Shown one piece after another: positions 54,845 to 62,450 of a stretch of 64,000 nt of DNA. The position numbers and the translations under genes were made by a program. This DNA is from Desulfoferula sp040751985. GTDB taxonomy: Bacteria > Desulfobacterota > Desulfarculia > Desulfarculales > Desulfarculaceae. The notes beneath the pieces are model-generated. The model searched no databases. It saw only the letters and a program-made list of their open reading frames with translations, and was not told where the DNA came from. Location of the stretch: positions 9,140-73,139 of the forward strand of contig JBFMFU010000003.1 in NCBI GenBank assembly GCA_040751985.1, given 5' to 3'. Within the stretch, counting starts at the first letter, position 1; the number at the start of each line of letters is the position of its first letter.

Positions 54845-55806
54845 GCGGCCGCCTCCAACTGGTCGAAGTAGCCCTCGCACACCGCCAGCAGCTCCTCCAG
54901 ACCCCGGCAGCAGCCGGCCTGGCGGCGGAAGGCGGCGGCCTCGGGTAGGCCACGGGAGTACCACATCATGAACTGGCGCAGGAAGTGCAGGGCCTGGCGC
55001 TCGCCGCCCAGCTCTTGGGCCAGGCGCAGGTGCTCCCAGAGCGCCGCCCGCTTGAGGGCCGGGGTCACCGGCGCGGGCTCGCGGCCGGCCAGGCGGGCCG
55101 CGGCGCGGCCGAAGATCCAGGGATCGCCCAGGGCCCCCCGGCCGATCATAACCGCCGCGCAGCCGGTCTCGCTGAGCATGCGCACCGCGTCACGGGCCGA
55201 GAACACGTCGCCGTTGCCGATCACCGGCACCGGGCACCAGGCGGCCAGGCGGGCGATGGCCCCCCAGTCGGCCGCCCCGCTGAAGCCCTGCTTGGCGGTG
55301 CGGGCGTGCAGGGTCACGGCCTGGGCCCCGGCCTCCACCAGGCGGGGCACCAGCTCGGCGGTGATGTCGCGGGCGGGGCCCAGGCGGATCTTGACGCTCA
55401 CCGGCAGTGAGGAGCCGGCCACCACCGCGGCGGTCACCACCGCGGCCCGGACCGGGTCGGTGAGGAGGGCCGCGCCGGCGCCGTTGCGCACCACCTTCTT
55501 GACCGGGCAGCCCATGTTCACGTCCAGGGCCTCGGCCCCCAGGGTGCTGAGCAGGGCCGCGGCCCGGCCCATGATCTCCGGGTCGCCGCCGAAGAGCTGG
55601 AACACCAGGGGGTGCTCCTGGGGCAGGTGGCGGGTATAGCGCAGAGTGTTCTTGTTGCTCTGCAGCAGGCCCTTGGCCGAGATCATCTCGCTGTAGACCA
55701 TGGCCGCGCCGTGCCGGCGGGCCATGAGGCGGAAGGCCGGACTGCTCACCCCGGCCATCGGCGCGGCCACAAACGGCGAATCAAGTGTCAGACCCATAAG
55801 TTGCAT
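54841..55806 (-). CDS. dusB: tRNA-dihydrouridine synthase
   Basis: 321 residues, full family length. FMN-barrel motifs: SPFVAAPMAGVSSPAFR, YSEMISAKGL, DVNMGCPVKKVVRNGAGAAL with catalytic Cys100, VSVKIRLG, LHARTAKQGFSGAADW and GNGDVFSARDAVRML. It reduces specific tRNA uridines. The stop overlaps the start of ispH-ubiA, so the two are coupled. No convincing ribosome site is seen upstream. Confidence 0.9.
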   Translation of the reverse strand: MQLMGLTLDSPFVAAPMAGVSSPAFRLMARRHGAAMVYSEMISAKGLLQSNKNTLRYTRHLPQEHPLVFQLFGGDPEIMGRAAALLSTLGAEALDVNMGCPVKKVVRNGAGAALLTDPVRAAVVTAAVVAGSSLPVSVKIRLGPARDITAELVPRLVEAGAQAVTLHARTAKQGFSGAADWGAIARLAAWCPVPVIGNGDVFSARDAVRMLSETGCAAVMIGRGALGDPWIFGRAAARLAGREPAPVTPALKRAALWEHLRLAQELGGERQALHFLRQFMMWYSRGLPEAAAFRRQAGCCRGLEELLAVCEGYFDQLEAAA

Positions 55807-56000
55807 GCTGCAGAGTCTACCCCAGCCGTCCGCGGGTGTAAACCAGGGGCCTTGCCGCCGGGGGCCGGGCGGGGTAAAAAAATAAGCCGAGCCGCGCCGG
55901 CGGGGACGGTCTTGACAACCCTGCGATAATCATTTCAATCTAGCGGCAGAGTCCAGGTCGGCCGGGCCTGGGCGCGGGGGAACCAGAGACGGGTCACGAC

Positions 56001-56948
56001 ATGAGCAAGCAGGCGGACATGGCCGCGGGCCAGGCGGTCTTCGGACCGGTGCCCAGCCGGCGCCTGGGCATGAGCCTGGGCGTGGATCTGCTCTGGCCCA
56101 AGACCTGCTCCCAGGACTGCCTGTACTGCGAGCTGGGGCTGACCACCCACCTCACGGCCCAGCGGGGGGTGTTCCGCGACGCCGACCAGGTGCTGGCCCA
56201 GGTGGAGGCCCGCCTGGCCGAGCTGGCCCAGCCGCCGGACTTCATCACCCTGGCCGGCAGCGGCGAGCCCACCCTGCACCAGGACCTGGGCCGGGTGCTG
56301 GCGGCGCTCAAGGGCCTGTCCCCGGCCCGCCTGGCCGTGCTGACCAACTCCACCCTCTTGACCGACCCGGCGGTGCGCGCCGAGCTGGCCCCGGCGGACG
56401 TGATCGTGCCCAGCCTGGACGCGGCCAGCCAGGCGGTGTTTGAGCGCCTGAACCGGCCCGCGCCAGGGCTTATAATAGAAGAGATAATAGAGGGTCTGGT
56501 GGCGCTGCGCCGGGAGTTCGGCGGCGACCTGTGGCTGGAGGTGCTCCTGGTGGCCGGGATCAACGACGACCCGGCCGAGCTGGCCGGCCTGGCCGCGGCG
56601 GCCGAGCGCATCGGGCCGGACCTGGTGCAGCTCAACACCGTGGTGCGCCCGCCGGCAGTGGCCGGCACCCGGCCGGTGGAGCCGGAGCGCCTGGCCGAGA
56701 TCGCGCGGCTGTTCAGGCTGCCGGTGCAGGTGACGGCCCCGCCCCAGGCCCGCTCGGCCGGGGACCGGGGGGCCCTGGGCCGGCAGGTGGTGGAGATGAC
56801 CCGGCGGCGACCCTGCACCCTGGCCGACGTGTCGGCCATGACCGGCCTGAGCCGGGGGCAGGCCCTGGGTCTGGTGCAGGAGCTGGTGGCCGCCGGCCGG
56901 CTGGCGGCAGAGCCCTTTGACGACGAGGTTTATTACCGGGGTAAATAA
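56001..56948 (+). CDS. Radical SAM protein with C-terminal winged helix
   Basis: 315 residues. FGPVPSRRLGMSLGVDLLWPKTCSQDCLYC carries the cluster motif C36-x3-C40-x2-C43; ITLAGSGEPTLHQDLG and VLTNSTLL follow. The opening FGPVPSRRLG is typical of the radical SAM group related to wyosine-type or uncharacterised proteins (COG0731-like). The last 60 residues look like a winged helix (PCTLADVSAMTGLSRGQALGLVQELVAAGRL). It ends 22 bp before the large activase gene, so an operon is likely. The reaction is unknown. Confidence 0.83.
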   Translation: MSKQADMAAGQAVFGPVPSRRLGMSLGVDLLWPKTCSQDCLYCELGLTTHLTAQRGVFRDADQVLAQVEARLAELAQPPDFITLAGSGEPTLHQDLGRVLAALKGLSPARLAVLTNSTLLTDPAVRAELAPADVIVPSLDAASQAVFERLNRPAPGLIIEEIIEGLVALRREFGGDLWLEVLLVAGINDDPAELAGLAAAAERIGPDLVQLNTVVRPPAVAGTRPVEPERLAEIARLFRLPVQVTAPPQARSAGDRGALGRQVVEMTRRRPCTLADVSAMTGLSRGQALGLVQELVAAGRLAAEPFDDEVYYRGK

Positions 56949-56970
56949 CACCGGTCTGACGAGGCAAGTC

Positions 56971-59900
56971 ATGAGCGCAGGCGGCAGTGAGCGGCCCGTG
57001 GCCGGCCAGGGACTTGTGTTGGGCATCGACGTGGGCTCGGTGAGCCTGGACACGGTGGTGCTGGACGGGCAAGGCAAGGTGCTCCAGGCCCGCTACACCC
57101 GCACCAAGGGCCGGCCCCTGGACGTGGCCGCGCAGGTGCTGGAGGAGATTTTCGCCCAGTACCCCCGCGAGGGCTTCGCGGCGGCGGCAATCACCGGCAG
57201 CGGCGCGCCCACCCTGGCCCCGCTCTTGGGCGCGGAGGTGGTCAACGAGATCATCGCCGCGGCGAGGGGCGTGGCGGCCAGCCATCCCCAGGCCCGCACC
57301 ATCATCGACATGGGCGGCGAGGACGCCAAGCTGATCCTGGTGGGCCCGGCCCTGGATGGCGGCCTGCGCATCGAAGACTTCGCCATGAACACCATGTGCG
57401 CGGCCGGCACCGGCTCCTTCCTGGACCAGCAGTCCCACCGCCTGCAACTGACCATCGAGCAGTTCTCGGAGATCGCCCTCAAGAGCGCCTGCCCGCCCCG
57501 CCTGGCCGGCCGCTGCTCGGTCTTCGCCAAGAGCGATATGATCCATTTGCAGCAGGAGGCCACCCCGGACTATGACATCGTGGCCGGCCTGTGCTTCGCC
57601 ATGGCCCGCAACCTCAAGTCCAACATCGCCAAGGGCAAGACGGTGGTGCCGCCGGTGTGCTTCATCGGCGGGGTGGCGGCCAACCAGGGCGTGCACCGGG
57701 CCCTGATCGACATCCTGGGCCTGGCCGCCGGCGAGCTGATGGTGCCGGAGAACTTCGGCTGCGTGGGGGCCCTGGGCGCGGCCCTGCACGCCCGCGACCG
57801 GGGCCTGGCCGCGCCCATCGCCGATCTGGCGGCCCTCAAGCAGCGGGCGGCGGAGGCGGTGCGCGAGACCCGCCGCCTGGCCCCCCTGAGGCTGGGGACG
57901 CACCACGGCCGCGATTTGCAGAAGGTATATCCGCCCAGCGGGCCCATGGACGGCTACCTGGGCGTGGACGTGGGCTCCATCAGCACCAACGTGGTGGTGA
58001 TCGACCAAGAGGGCCACGTGCTGTCCAAGGCCTATCTCCTCACCGCCGGCCGGCCCCTGGAGGCGGTCAAGGAGGGCCTGCGCCTGGTGGGCGGCGACCT
58101 GGGGGAGAAGGTCAACATCCTGGGGGCGGGCACCACCGGCAGCGGCCGCTACCTGACCGCGGACTTCATCGGCGCGGACATCGTGCGCAACGAGATCACG
58201 GCCCAGGCCACGGCCGCGGCCCACATCGACCCCGAGGTGGACACCATCTTCGAGATCGGCGGCCAGGACTCCAAGTACATCTCGCTCGATGGCGGCGCCA
58301 TCGTGGACTTCATGATGAACAAGGTCTGCGCGGCCGGCACCGGCAGCTTCCTGGAGGAGCAGGCCGAGAAGCTGGGCATCCAGATCAAGGGCGAGTTCGG
58401 GGCCCGGGCCCTGGCCGCCGGCCAGCCGGTGCGCATGGGCGAGCGCTGCACGGTGTTCATGGAGAGCGACCTGGTGGCCCACCAGGCGGCCGGGGCCGAG
58501 ATAGACGACCTGGTGGCCGGCCTGAGCTACTCCATCGTCTACAACTACCTGAACAAGGTGGTGGAGGACCGCCGCATCGGCAACAAGATCTTCTACCAGG
58601 GGGCCACCGCGGCCAACCGGGGCATCGTGGCCGCCTTCGAGGCGGTGCTGGGCCGGCCCATCATCGTGCCGCCCCACCACGACGTGACCGGGGCCATCGG
58701 CGCGGCGCTGTTGGCCATGCGCGAGCGCACCTGGCAAAAAAGCTCCTTCAAGGGCTTCGCGGTGTCCGAGGCCGGCTACCAGATCAGCACCTTCGAGTGC
58801 CAGGGCTGCCCCAACACCTGCTCCATCCGCAAGGTCAAGGTGGAGGGCCTGGCCCGGCCCCTGTTCTACGGCAGCCGCTGCGAGAAGTACGACCTGGACC
58901 GGGGGGCCAAGGCCGGCGACCATCTGCCGGACCTGTTCGCCGAGCGCGAGGAGGCCCTCACCAGCTACCTGGCGCCGGTGCCCGCGAATATCCGGCGCGG
59001 GGTGGTGGGCATCCCCCGCACCATGTTCTACCGGGAGTGGCTGCCCTTCTTCAGCGCCTTTTTGCAGCACCTGGGCCTGGAGGTGGCCCTCAGCGGGCCC
59101 AGCACCAAGCGCCTGATCCACAAGGGCGTGGAGAAGGTGGTCAACGAGCCCTGCTTCCCGCTCAAGGTGGCCCACGGGCACCTGATGGAGCTGATCGAGG
59201 CCGGGGTGAAGACCATCCTGCTGCCGGCCCTGGTGAACATGTCCGCGTCCAACCACCCCCTGGGCTACGGCCAGGTCTGCCCCTACGCCCAGACCCTGTG
59301 CTACACCGCGCCGGCGGCCCTGGACTTCCGGGGCGCCCGCCTGGTGCACGCGCCGCTCCGCTTCGGATTCGGGGAAAAGGTGCTGCGCCAGGACCTGATG
59401 GAGCTGGCCGACCAACTGGGCGCGGACCTGGCCAAGGTGCGCGGGGCCGTGGCCGCCGGCTGGGAGGCCCAGCGGGACTTCAACGCGCGTCTGTTGGCCC
59501 GGGGCCGCCAGGTCCTGGCGGCCATGGGGCCCAGCGACCAAGCCATGGTGGTGGTGAGCCGGCCCTACAACGGCGCCGACCCCGGCCTGAACCTGGGCCT
59601 GCCCCAGAAGATGCGCCAGCTAGGGGTCTACGCCCTGCCCATGGACTTCCTGGACCTGGACAGCCTGATGGACCGGCCGGAGCTGGCCGAGATGTACTGG
59701 CGCTACGGCCAGAAGATACTGGCCGCGGCCCTCTTGGCCCGCAGCGACCCCCGCCTGCACGCGGTGTACATCACCAACTTCGGCTGCGGGCCGGACAGCT
59801 TCATCGGCCACTTCTTCCGCAAGATCATGGAGGGCAAGCCCTTCCTGGAGATCGAGATCGACGAGCACTCGGCCGACGTGGGGGCCATCACCCGCCTGGA

Positions 59901-61176
59901 GGCCTTCCTGGATTCGCTCAAAAACGTGCGGCCCCAGCCGCCGGCCCCCAGCCGGCCGCCCCTGCGCAGCGCCTCCACCGGCGGGCGCAAGGTGTACATC
60001 CCACCCATGACCGACCACGGATATGCGGTGGCTGCCGCTTTCCAGGCCTGCGGCGGCCAGGCCGAGATGCTGCCCGAGAGCGACGAGCGCACCCTGGAGC
60101 TGGGTCGGCGCTACACCTCGGGCAAGGAGTGTTACCCCTGCGCCCTGACCACCGGCGACATGCTCAAGCTGCTCATAGACCGGAACGTTGACCCCAAGGA
60201 GGTGGCCTTCTTCATGCCCGGAGGCACCGGCCCCTGCCGCTTCGGCCAGTACCACCGCTACCACCGCCTGGTCCTGGACGAGCTGGGCTTCGGCGAGGCC
60301 CGCATCTACTCGCCGGACCAGTCGGAGGTGTTCTACAAGGAGCTGGCCCTGGTCGGCGGCAGCGACTTCACCCGCCTGGGCTGGCAGGGGCTGGTGGCGG
60401 TGGACCTGCTGCAAAAAGCCCTGCTGTCCACCCGGCCCTACGAGGCCCACCCCGGCCAGACCGACCGGGTGTATTGCCAGCACCTGGCCAAGGTGGCCGA
60501 GACGGTGCGCAGCCGGGGCGACCTGGCGGCGCTGATGGCCCAGGCCCGCCAGGACTTCGCCGATATTCCCCGGCGGCCGGACAACCACCGGCCCCTGGTG
60601 GGCATCGTGGGCGAGATCTACACGCGGGCCAACCGCTTCGCCAACGAGAACGTGGCCCGGGTGGTGGAGGAGCTGGGCGGCGAGGCCTGGATGCCCACCA
60701 TCGCCGAGTGGGTGCTCTACACCAACTTCACCTCGGCCCAGCGGGCCAAGATGCTGGGCAGGCGCGGCGACCTCTTGAGCACCTTGCTGGAGAACTTCTT
60801 CCAGCACAAGGACGAGCGCAACCTCTCCAAGCCCTGGCGGGGGGCCCTGCACAACCTGCACGAGGAGAAGGTGGCCTCCATCCTCAGGATGGCCCACCCC
60901 TACCTGCACCCCACCTACGAGGGCGAGGCCATCCTCTCCCTGGGTAAGTCCCGGGACATGCTGGCCCGGGGGGCCTCGGGGGTGATCAACGTGATCCCCT
61001 TCACCTGCATGCCCGGCAACATCGTCAACGCCCTGATGAAGCGCTTCCGGGAGGACCACGGCAACCTGCCCTTCCTGCCCATGACCATGGACGGCCAGGA
61101 GCAGACCGGCAGCCGCATCCGCCTGGAGGCCTTCATGCACCAGGCCAAGCAGTTCCAGGAGCAGAGGCAGGGTTAG
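56971..61176 (+). CDS. Giant 2-hydroxyacyl-CoA dehydratase activase-related protein
   Basis: 1401 residues. Two BadF-type ASKHA ATPase domains in tandem: first LGIDVGSVSLDTVVLD (about 16), IDMGGEDAKLI and MCAAGTGSF (Cys143); second LGVDVGSISTNVVVID (about 330), IGGQDSKYI and VCAAGTGSF (Cys453). Then a Cys-rich segment CQGCPNTCSIRKV (about 613) and dehydratase-like regions (NEPCFPLKVAHGHL, SGKECYPCALTTGDM, GTGPCRFGQYHRY). This fused activase/dehydratase-like architecture is known in anaerobes but its substrate is not. ATG at 56971 has GAGG 7 bases upstream. It is followed by a terminator into which a mobile element has inserted. Confidence 0.87.
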   Translation: MSAGGSERPVAGQGLVLGIDVGSVSLDTVVLDGQGKVLQARYTRTKGRPLDVAAQVLEEIFAQYPREGFAAAAITGSGAPTLAPLLGAEVVNEIIAAARGVAASHPQARTIIDMGGEDAKLILVGPALDGGLRIEDFAMNTMCAAGTGSFLDQQSHRLQLTIEQFSEIALKSACPPRLAGRCSVFAKSDMIHLQQEATPDYDIVAGLCFAMARNLKSNIAKGKTVVPPVCFIGGVAANQGVHRALIDILGLAAGELMVPENFGCVGALGAALHARDRGLAAPIADLAALKQRAAEAVRETRRLAPLRLGTHHGRDLQKVYPPSGPMDGYLGVDVGSISTNVVVIDQEGHVLSKAYLLTAGRPLEAVKEGLRLVGGDLGEKVNILGAGTTGSGRYLTADFIGADIVRNEITAQATAAAHIDPEVDTIFEIGGQDSKYISLDGGAIVDFMMNKVCAAGTGSFLEEQAEKLGIQIKGEFGARALAAGQPVRMGERCTVFMESDLVAHQAAGAEIDDLVAGLSYSIVYNYLNKVVEDRRIGNKIFYQGATAANRGIVAAFEAVLGRPIIVPPHHDVTGAIGAALLAMRERTWQKSSFKGFAVSEAGYQISTFECQGCPNTCSIRKVKVEGLARPLFYGSRCEKYDLDRGAKAGDHLPDLFAEREEALTSYLAPVPANIRRGVVGIPRTMFYREWLPFFSAFLQHLGLEVALSGPSTKRLIHKGVEKVVNEPCFPLKVAHGHLMELIEAGVKTILLPALVNMSASNHPLGYGQVCPYAQTLCYTAPAALDFRGARLVHAPLRFGFGEKVLRQDLMELADQLGADLAKVRGAVAAGWEAQRDFNARLLARGRQVLAAMGPSDQAMVVVSRPYNGADPGLNLGLPQKMRQLGVYALPMDFLDLDSLMDRPELAEMYWRYGQKILAAALLARSDPRLHAVYITNFGCGPDSFIGHFFRKIMEGKPFLEIEIDEHSADVGAITRLEAFLDSLKNVRPQPPAPSRPPLRSASTGGRKVYIPPMTDHGYAVAAAFQACGGQAEMLPESDERTLELGRRYTSGKECYPCALTTGDMLKLLIDRNVDPKEVAFFMPGGTGPCRFGQYHRYHRLVLDELGFGEARIYSPDQSEVFYKELALVGGSDFTRLGWQGLVAVDLLQKALLSTRPYEAHPGQTDRVYCQHLAKVAETVRSRGDLAALMAQARQDFADIPRRPDNHRPLVGIVGEIYTRANRFANENVARVVEELGGEAWMPTIAEWVLYTNFTSAQRAKMLGRRGDLLSTLLENFFQHKDERNLSKPWRGALHNLHEEKVASILRMAHPYLHPTYEGEAILSLGKSRDMLARGASGVINVIPFTCMPGNIVNALMKRFREDHGNLPFLPMTMDGQEQTGSRIRLEAFMHQAKQFQEQRQG

Positions 61177-61207
61177 GCAACTCACCGCCAAGCAAGCCGC
61201 GGGACCG

Positions 61208-61229
61208 CGTCCGGGGCCCCGACTTTTTT
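61208..61229 (+). terminator. Intrinsic terminator of the large activase gene
   Basis: Imperfect hairpin GTCCGGGGCCCCGAC (one bulged base) followed by T6. The T-rich tail is also the target of the mobile element beginning at 61233; the other part of the tail lies at 62379-62390. Confidence 0.55.
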
Positions 61230-61232
61230 GTC
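61225..61232 (+). repeat. Left target-site duplication of methyltransferase element
   Basis: TTTTTGTC immediately outside the left end at 61233; the same octamer is at 62379-62386. Confidence 0.8.
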
Positions 61233-61243
61233 GGGGCTGTATC

Positions 61244-61330
61244 TAGATTAGAGTTTTATATATCCCCCCACAGCCTCAACGTTTCGAGTTGTTGCTTGGG
61301 TGTTCCGTAATTAAACATGAACTCACACTT
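61244..61330. repeat. Direct repeat copy 1, flanking the methyltransferase
   Basis: About 87 bp, matching 62208-62292 with roughly nine differences; the core 61268-61329 has three. The repeat includes the last codons of a transposase gene on the minus strand and its 3' flank. Confidence 0.85.
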
Positions 61331-61351
61331 CGACGAGCCACCGAGTGTGGC
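61256..61351 (-). pseudogene. Remnant of IS1595-family transposase C-terminus, copy 1
   Basis: The minus strand reads CEFMFNYGTPKQQLETLRLW then GDI and a stop at 61256. The same tail with few changes is at 62220. Above the tail the frame closes with a TGA at 61354-61352, so only the tail survives. CEFxFNY near the end is typical of ISXO2/IS1595-type transposases. Confidence 0.6.
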
Positions 61352-61401
61352 TCAGCTGCCCCAGCCGTTGACAATCCGCCGAATATCCCAGCTGCCTCAC
61401 A

Positions 61402-62148
61402 TCACCGCGCCATCAGCGCGAACACACCCCATCCAAGGTATTCACGCGTGTACGCGGCGTAGCGTTTTGGTTCCGAAGTCAGTTTGGCTCTAACATCTTT
61501 CGCGAGGTCGTCGTCGGGATTCGCTTCGAGCCATCGGCGCATGGTGAGCCACTTGGCCGCTTCGTACCTATCCCAGCCTTCTTGGTCAGCCAGAACCATT
61601 TCCACAACGTCGTAGTCGAGGTCGCCCAAAGACGCGAGAAGTTCTGGAAGCATGAGAAAGTCGGAGATAGAACTGGCAAGGCATCCCTTGGCAACGTCTT
61701 CCGTCGGTGGTAACTGCAGCCAGTAGGGCTCGCCGATGAGGATGATTCCTTCGGAGCGTAGACTCTTCGCCAGAAGCTCGATGGTGCCGACGACTCCCCC
61801 ACCGATCCACGTGGCACCGAGACAGGCTGCCACACCGACCTTTTCGTCGGCGACGTAGCCGACAGCGTCGCCGTGGATGAACTCGACTCGATTGGCGACT
61901 CCGAGTTCTTCAGCGCGGAGTTTCGCTTGCTCGGTGAACAACTGGCTCATGTCGATGCCGACGCCGATGATTCCGTAATCGCGTGCCCAGGTGCACAGCA
62001 TCTCGCCCGAACCGCTGCCGAGGTCGAGCACACGAGTCCCCGATTCCAGGCGCAATGCTGCGCCGAGAGTGGCGAGCTTTTCTGGCGTGAACGGGTTATG
62101 GATGCGGTGAGCACTTTCGGTAATGTTGAAGATACGTGGGATGTCCAA
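61402..62148 (-). CDS. Class I SAM-dependent methyltransferase (transposon cargo)
   Basis: 248 residues. SAM-binding motif I RVLDLGSGSGEML (about 39-51), motif II-like IGVGIDMSQ, acidic loop IHGDAVGYV, and post-motif LIGEPYW. The C-terminal third (PELLASLGDLDYDVVEMVLADQEGWDRYEAAKW) resembles small-molecule methyltransferases rather than DNA or rRNA enzymes. TTG at 62148 has AAAGGAG 8 bases upstream. Codon use is far less GC-biased than neighbours, indicating transfer. It is enclosed by transposon ends. Substrate unknown; toxic small molecules or metabolites are candidates. Confidence 0.85.
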   Translation of the reverse strand: MDIPRIFNITESAHRIHNPFTPEKLATLGAALRLESGTRVLDLGSGSGEMLCTWARDYGIIGVGIDMSQLFTEQAKLRAEELGVANRVEFIHGDAVGYVADEKVGVAACLGATWIGGGVVGTIELLAKSLRSEGIILIGEPYWLQLPPTEDVAKGCLASSISDFLMLPELLASLGDLDYDVVEMVLADQEGWDRYEAAKWLTMRRWLEANPDDDLAKDVRAKLTSEPKRYAAYTREYLGWGVFALMAR

Positions 62149-62207
62149 TGCACGAGCTCCTTTTACTAAGTTGTGTAATAACTGGAATATACCCTTAGTG
62201 ACTGTAG

Positions 62208-62292
62208 TAGATAAGGGTTTTAAATATCACACCACAGCCTCAACGTTTCGAGTTGTTGCATTGGTGTTCCGTAATTAAACCTGAACTCACAC
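62208..62292. repeat. Direct repeat copy 2, flanking the methyltransferase
   Basis: Second copy of 61244-61330, about 880 bp away on the other side of the gene. Just before it, 62198-62207 resembles a decayed copy of the terminal sequence (GTGACTGTAG). Confidence 0.85.
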
Positions 62293-62334
62293 TCTTTCAA
62301 AAACAGTGGGAAAGAATCCGTGTGGATTCCATTA
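62220..62334 (-). pseudogene. Remnant of IS1595-family transposase C-terminus, copy 2
   Basis: The minus strand reads HTDSFPLFLKECEFRFNY, then GTPMQQLETLRLWCDI and a stop at 62220, about 37 residues of transposase tail, longer than copy 1. It is joined directly to a copy of the terminal sequence at 62335, so the transposase body is deleted. Confidence 0.65.
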
Positions 62335-62378
62335 GGGGCTGTACTAGATTAGCCAATGCGCTAATCTAGTACAGCCCC
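62335..62378. repeat. Palindromic right end of the methyltransferase element
   Basis: Two copies of the 19-bp terminal sequence face each other (62335-62353 and 62360-62378) around CAATGC, making a perfect hairpin. With the following TTTTTGTCTTTT it also has the form of a strong plus-strand terminator. Confidence 0.8.
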
Positions 62379-62386
62379 TTTTTGTC
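62379..62386 (+). repeat. Right target-site duplication of methyltransferase element
   Basis: TTTTTGTC, identical to 61225-61232. Confidence 0.8.
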
Positions 62387-62450
62387 TTTTCGCGGCTCCC
62401 AGGCCCAGACCCCATGGCTAATATCTAACGTTTGCGGTATCCTAGCGTCC

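Larger units (their letters stand above)
61233..62378 (-). mobile_element. Non-autonomous IS1595-derived element carrying a methyltransferase
   Basis: 1146 bp bounded by inverted ends (GGGGCTGTATCTAGATTAG at 61233 and, on the minus strand from 62378, GGGGCTGTACTAGATTAGC) and a perfect 8-bp duplication TTTTTGTC. It contains one intact gene, a SAM methyltransferase, and two remnants of the end of an IS1595/ISXO2-type transposase, but no transposase gene. It could move only with a transposase supplied elsewhere. GC content is distinctly lower than that of the flanks. The terminal sequence differs from the element at 1060, so it belongs to a different IS1595 subgroup. Confidence 0.8.

Noticed and set aside
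55912..55939. Promoter TTGACA upstream of the radical SAM gene
   Set aside because: The -35 box is good, but the only -10 candidates (TTCAAT at 16-base spacing) are weak, so it was not listed.
56713..59541. 942-codon open frame antisense to the radical SAM and activase genes
   Set aside because: Gly/Ala/His/Gln-rich translation without family motifs; a GC-bias shadow of well-supported genes on the other strand. The same applies to 24418-26691 and 4603-5727.
61233..61401. Hairpin-rich space after the activase gene treated only as a terminator
   Set aside because: The matching ends, duplication and transposase tail show that most of it is the edge of a mobile element; only 61208-61229 is the terminator.
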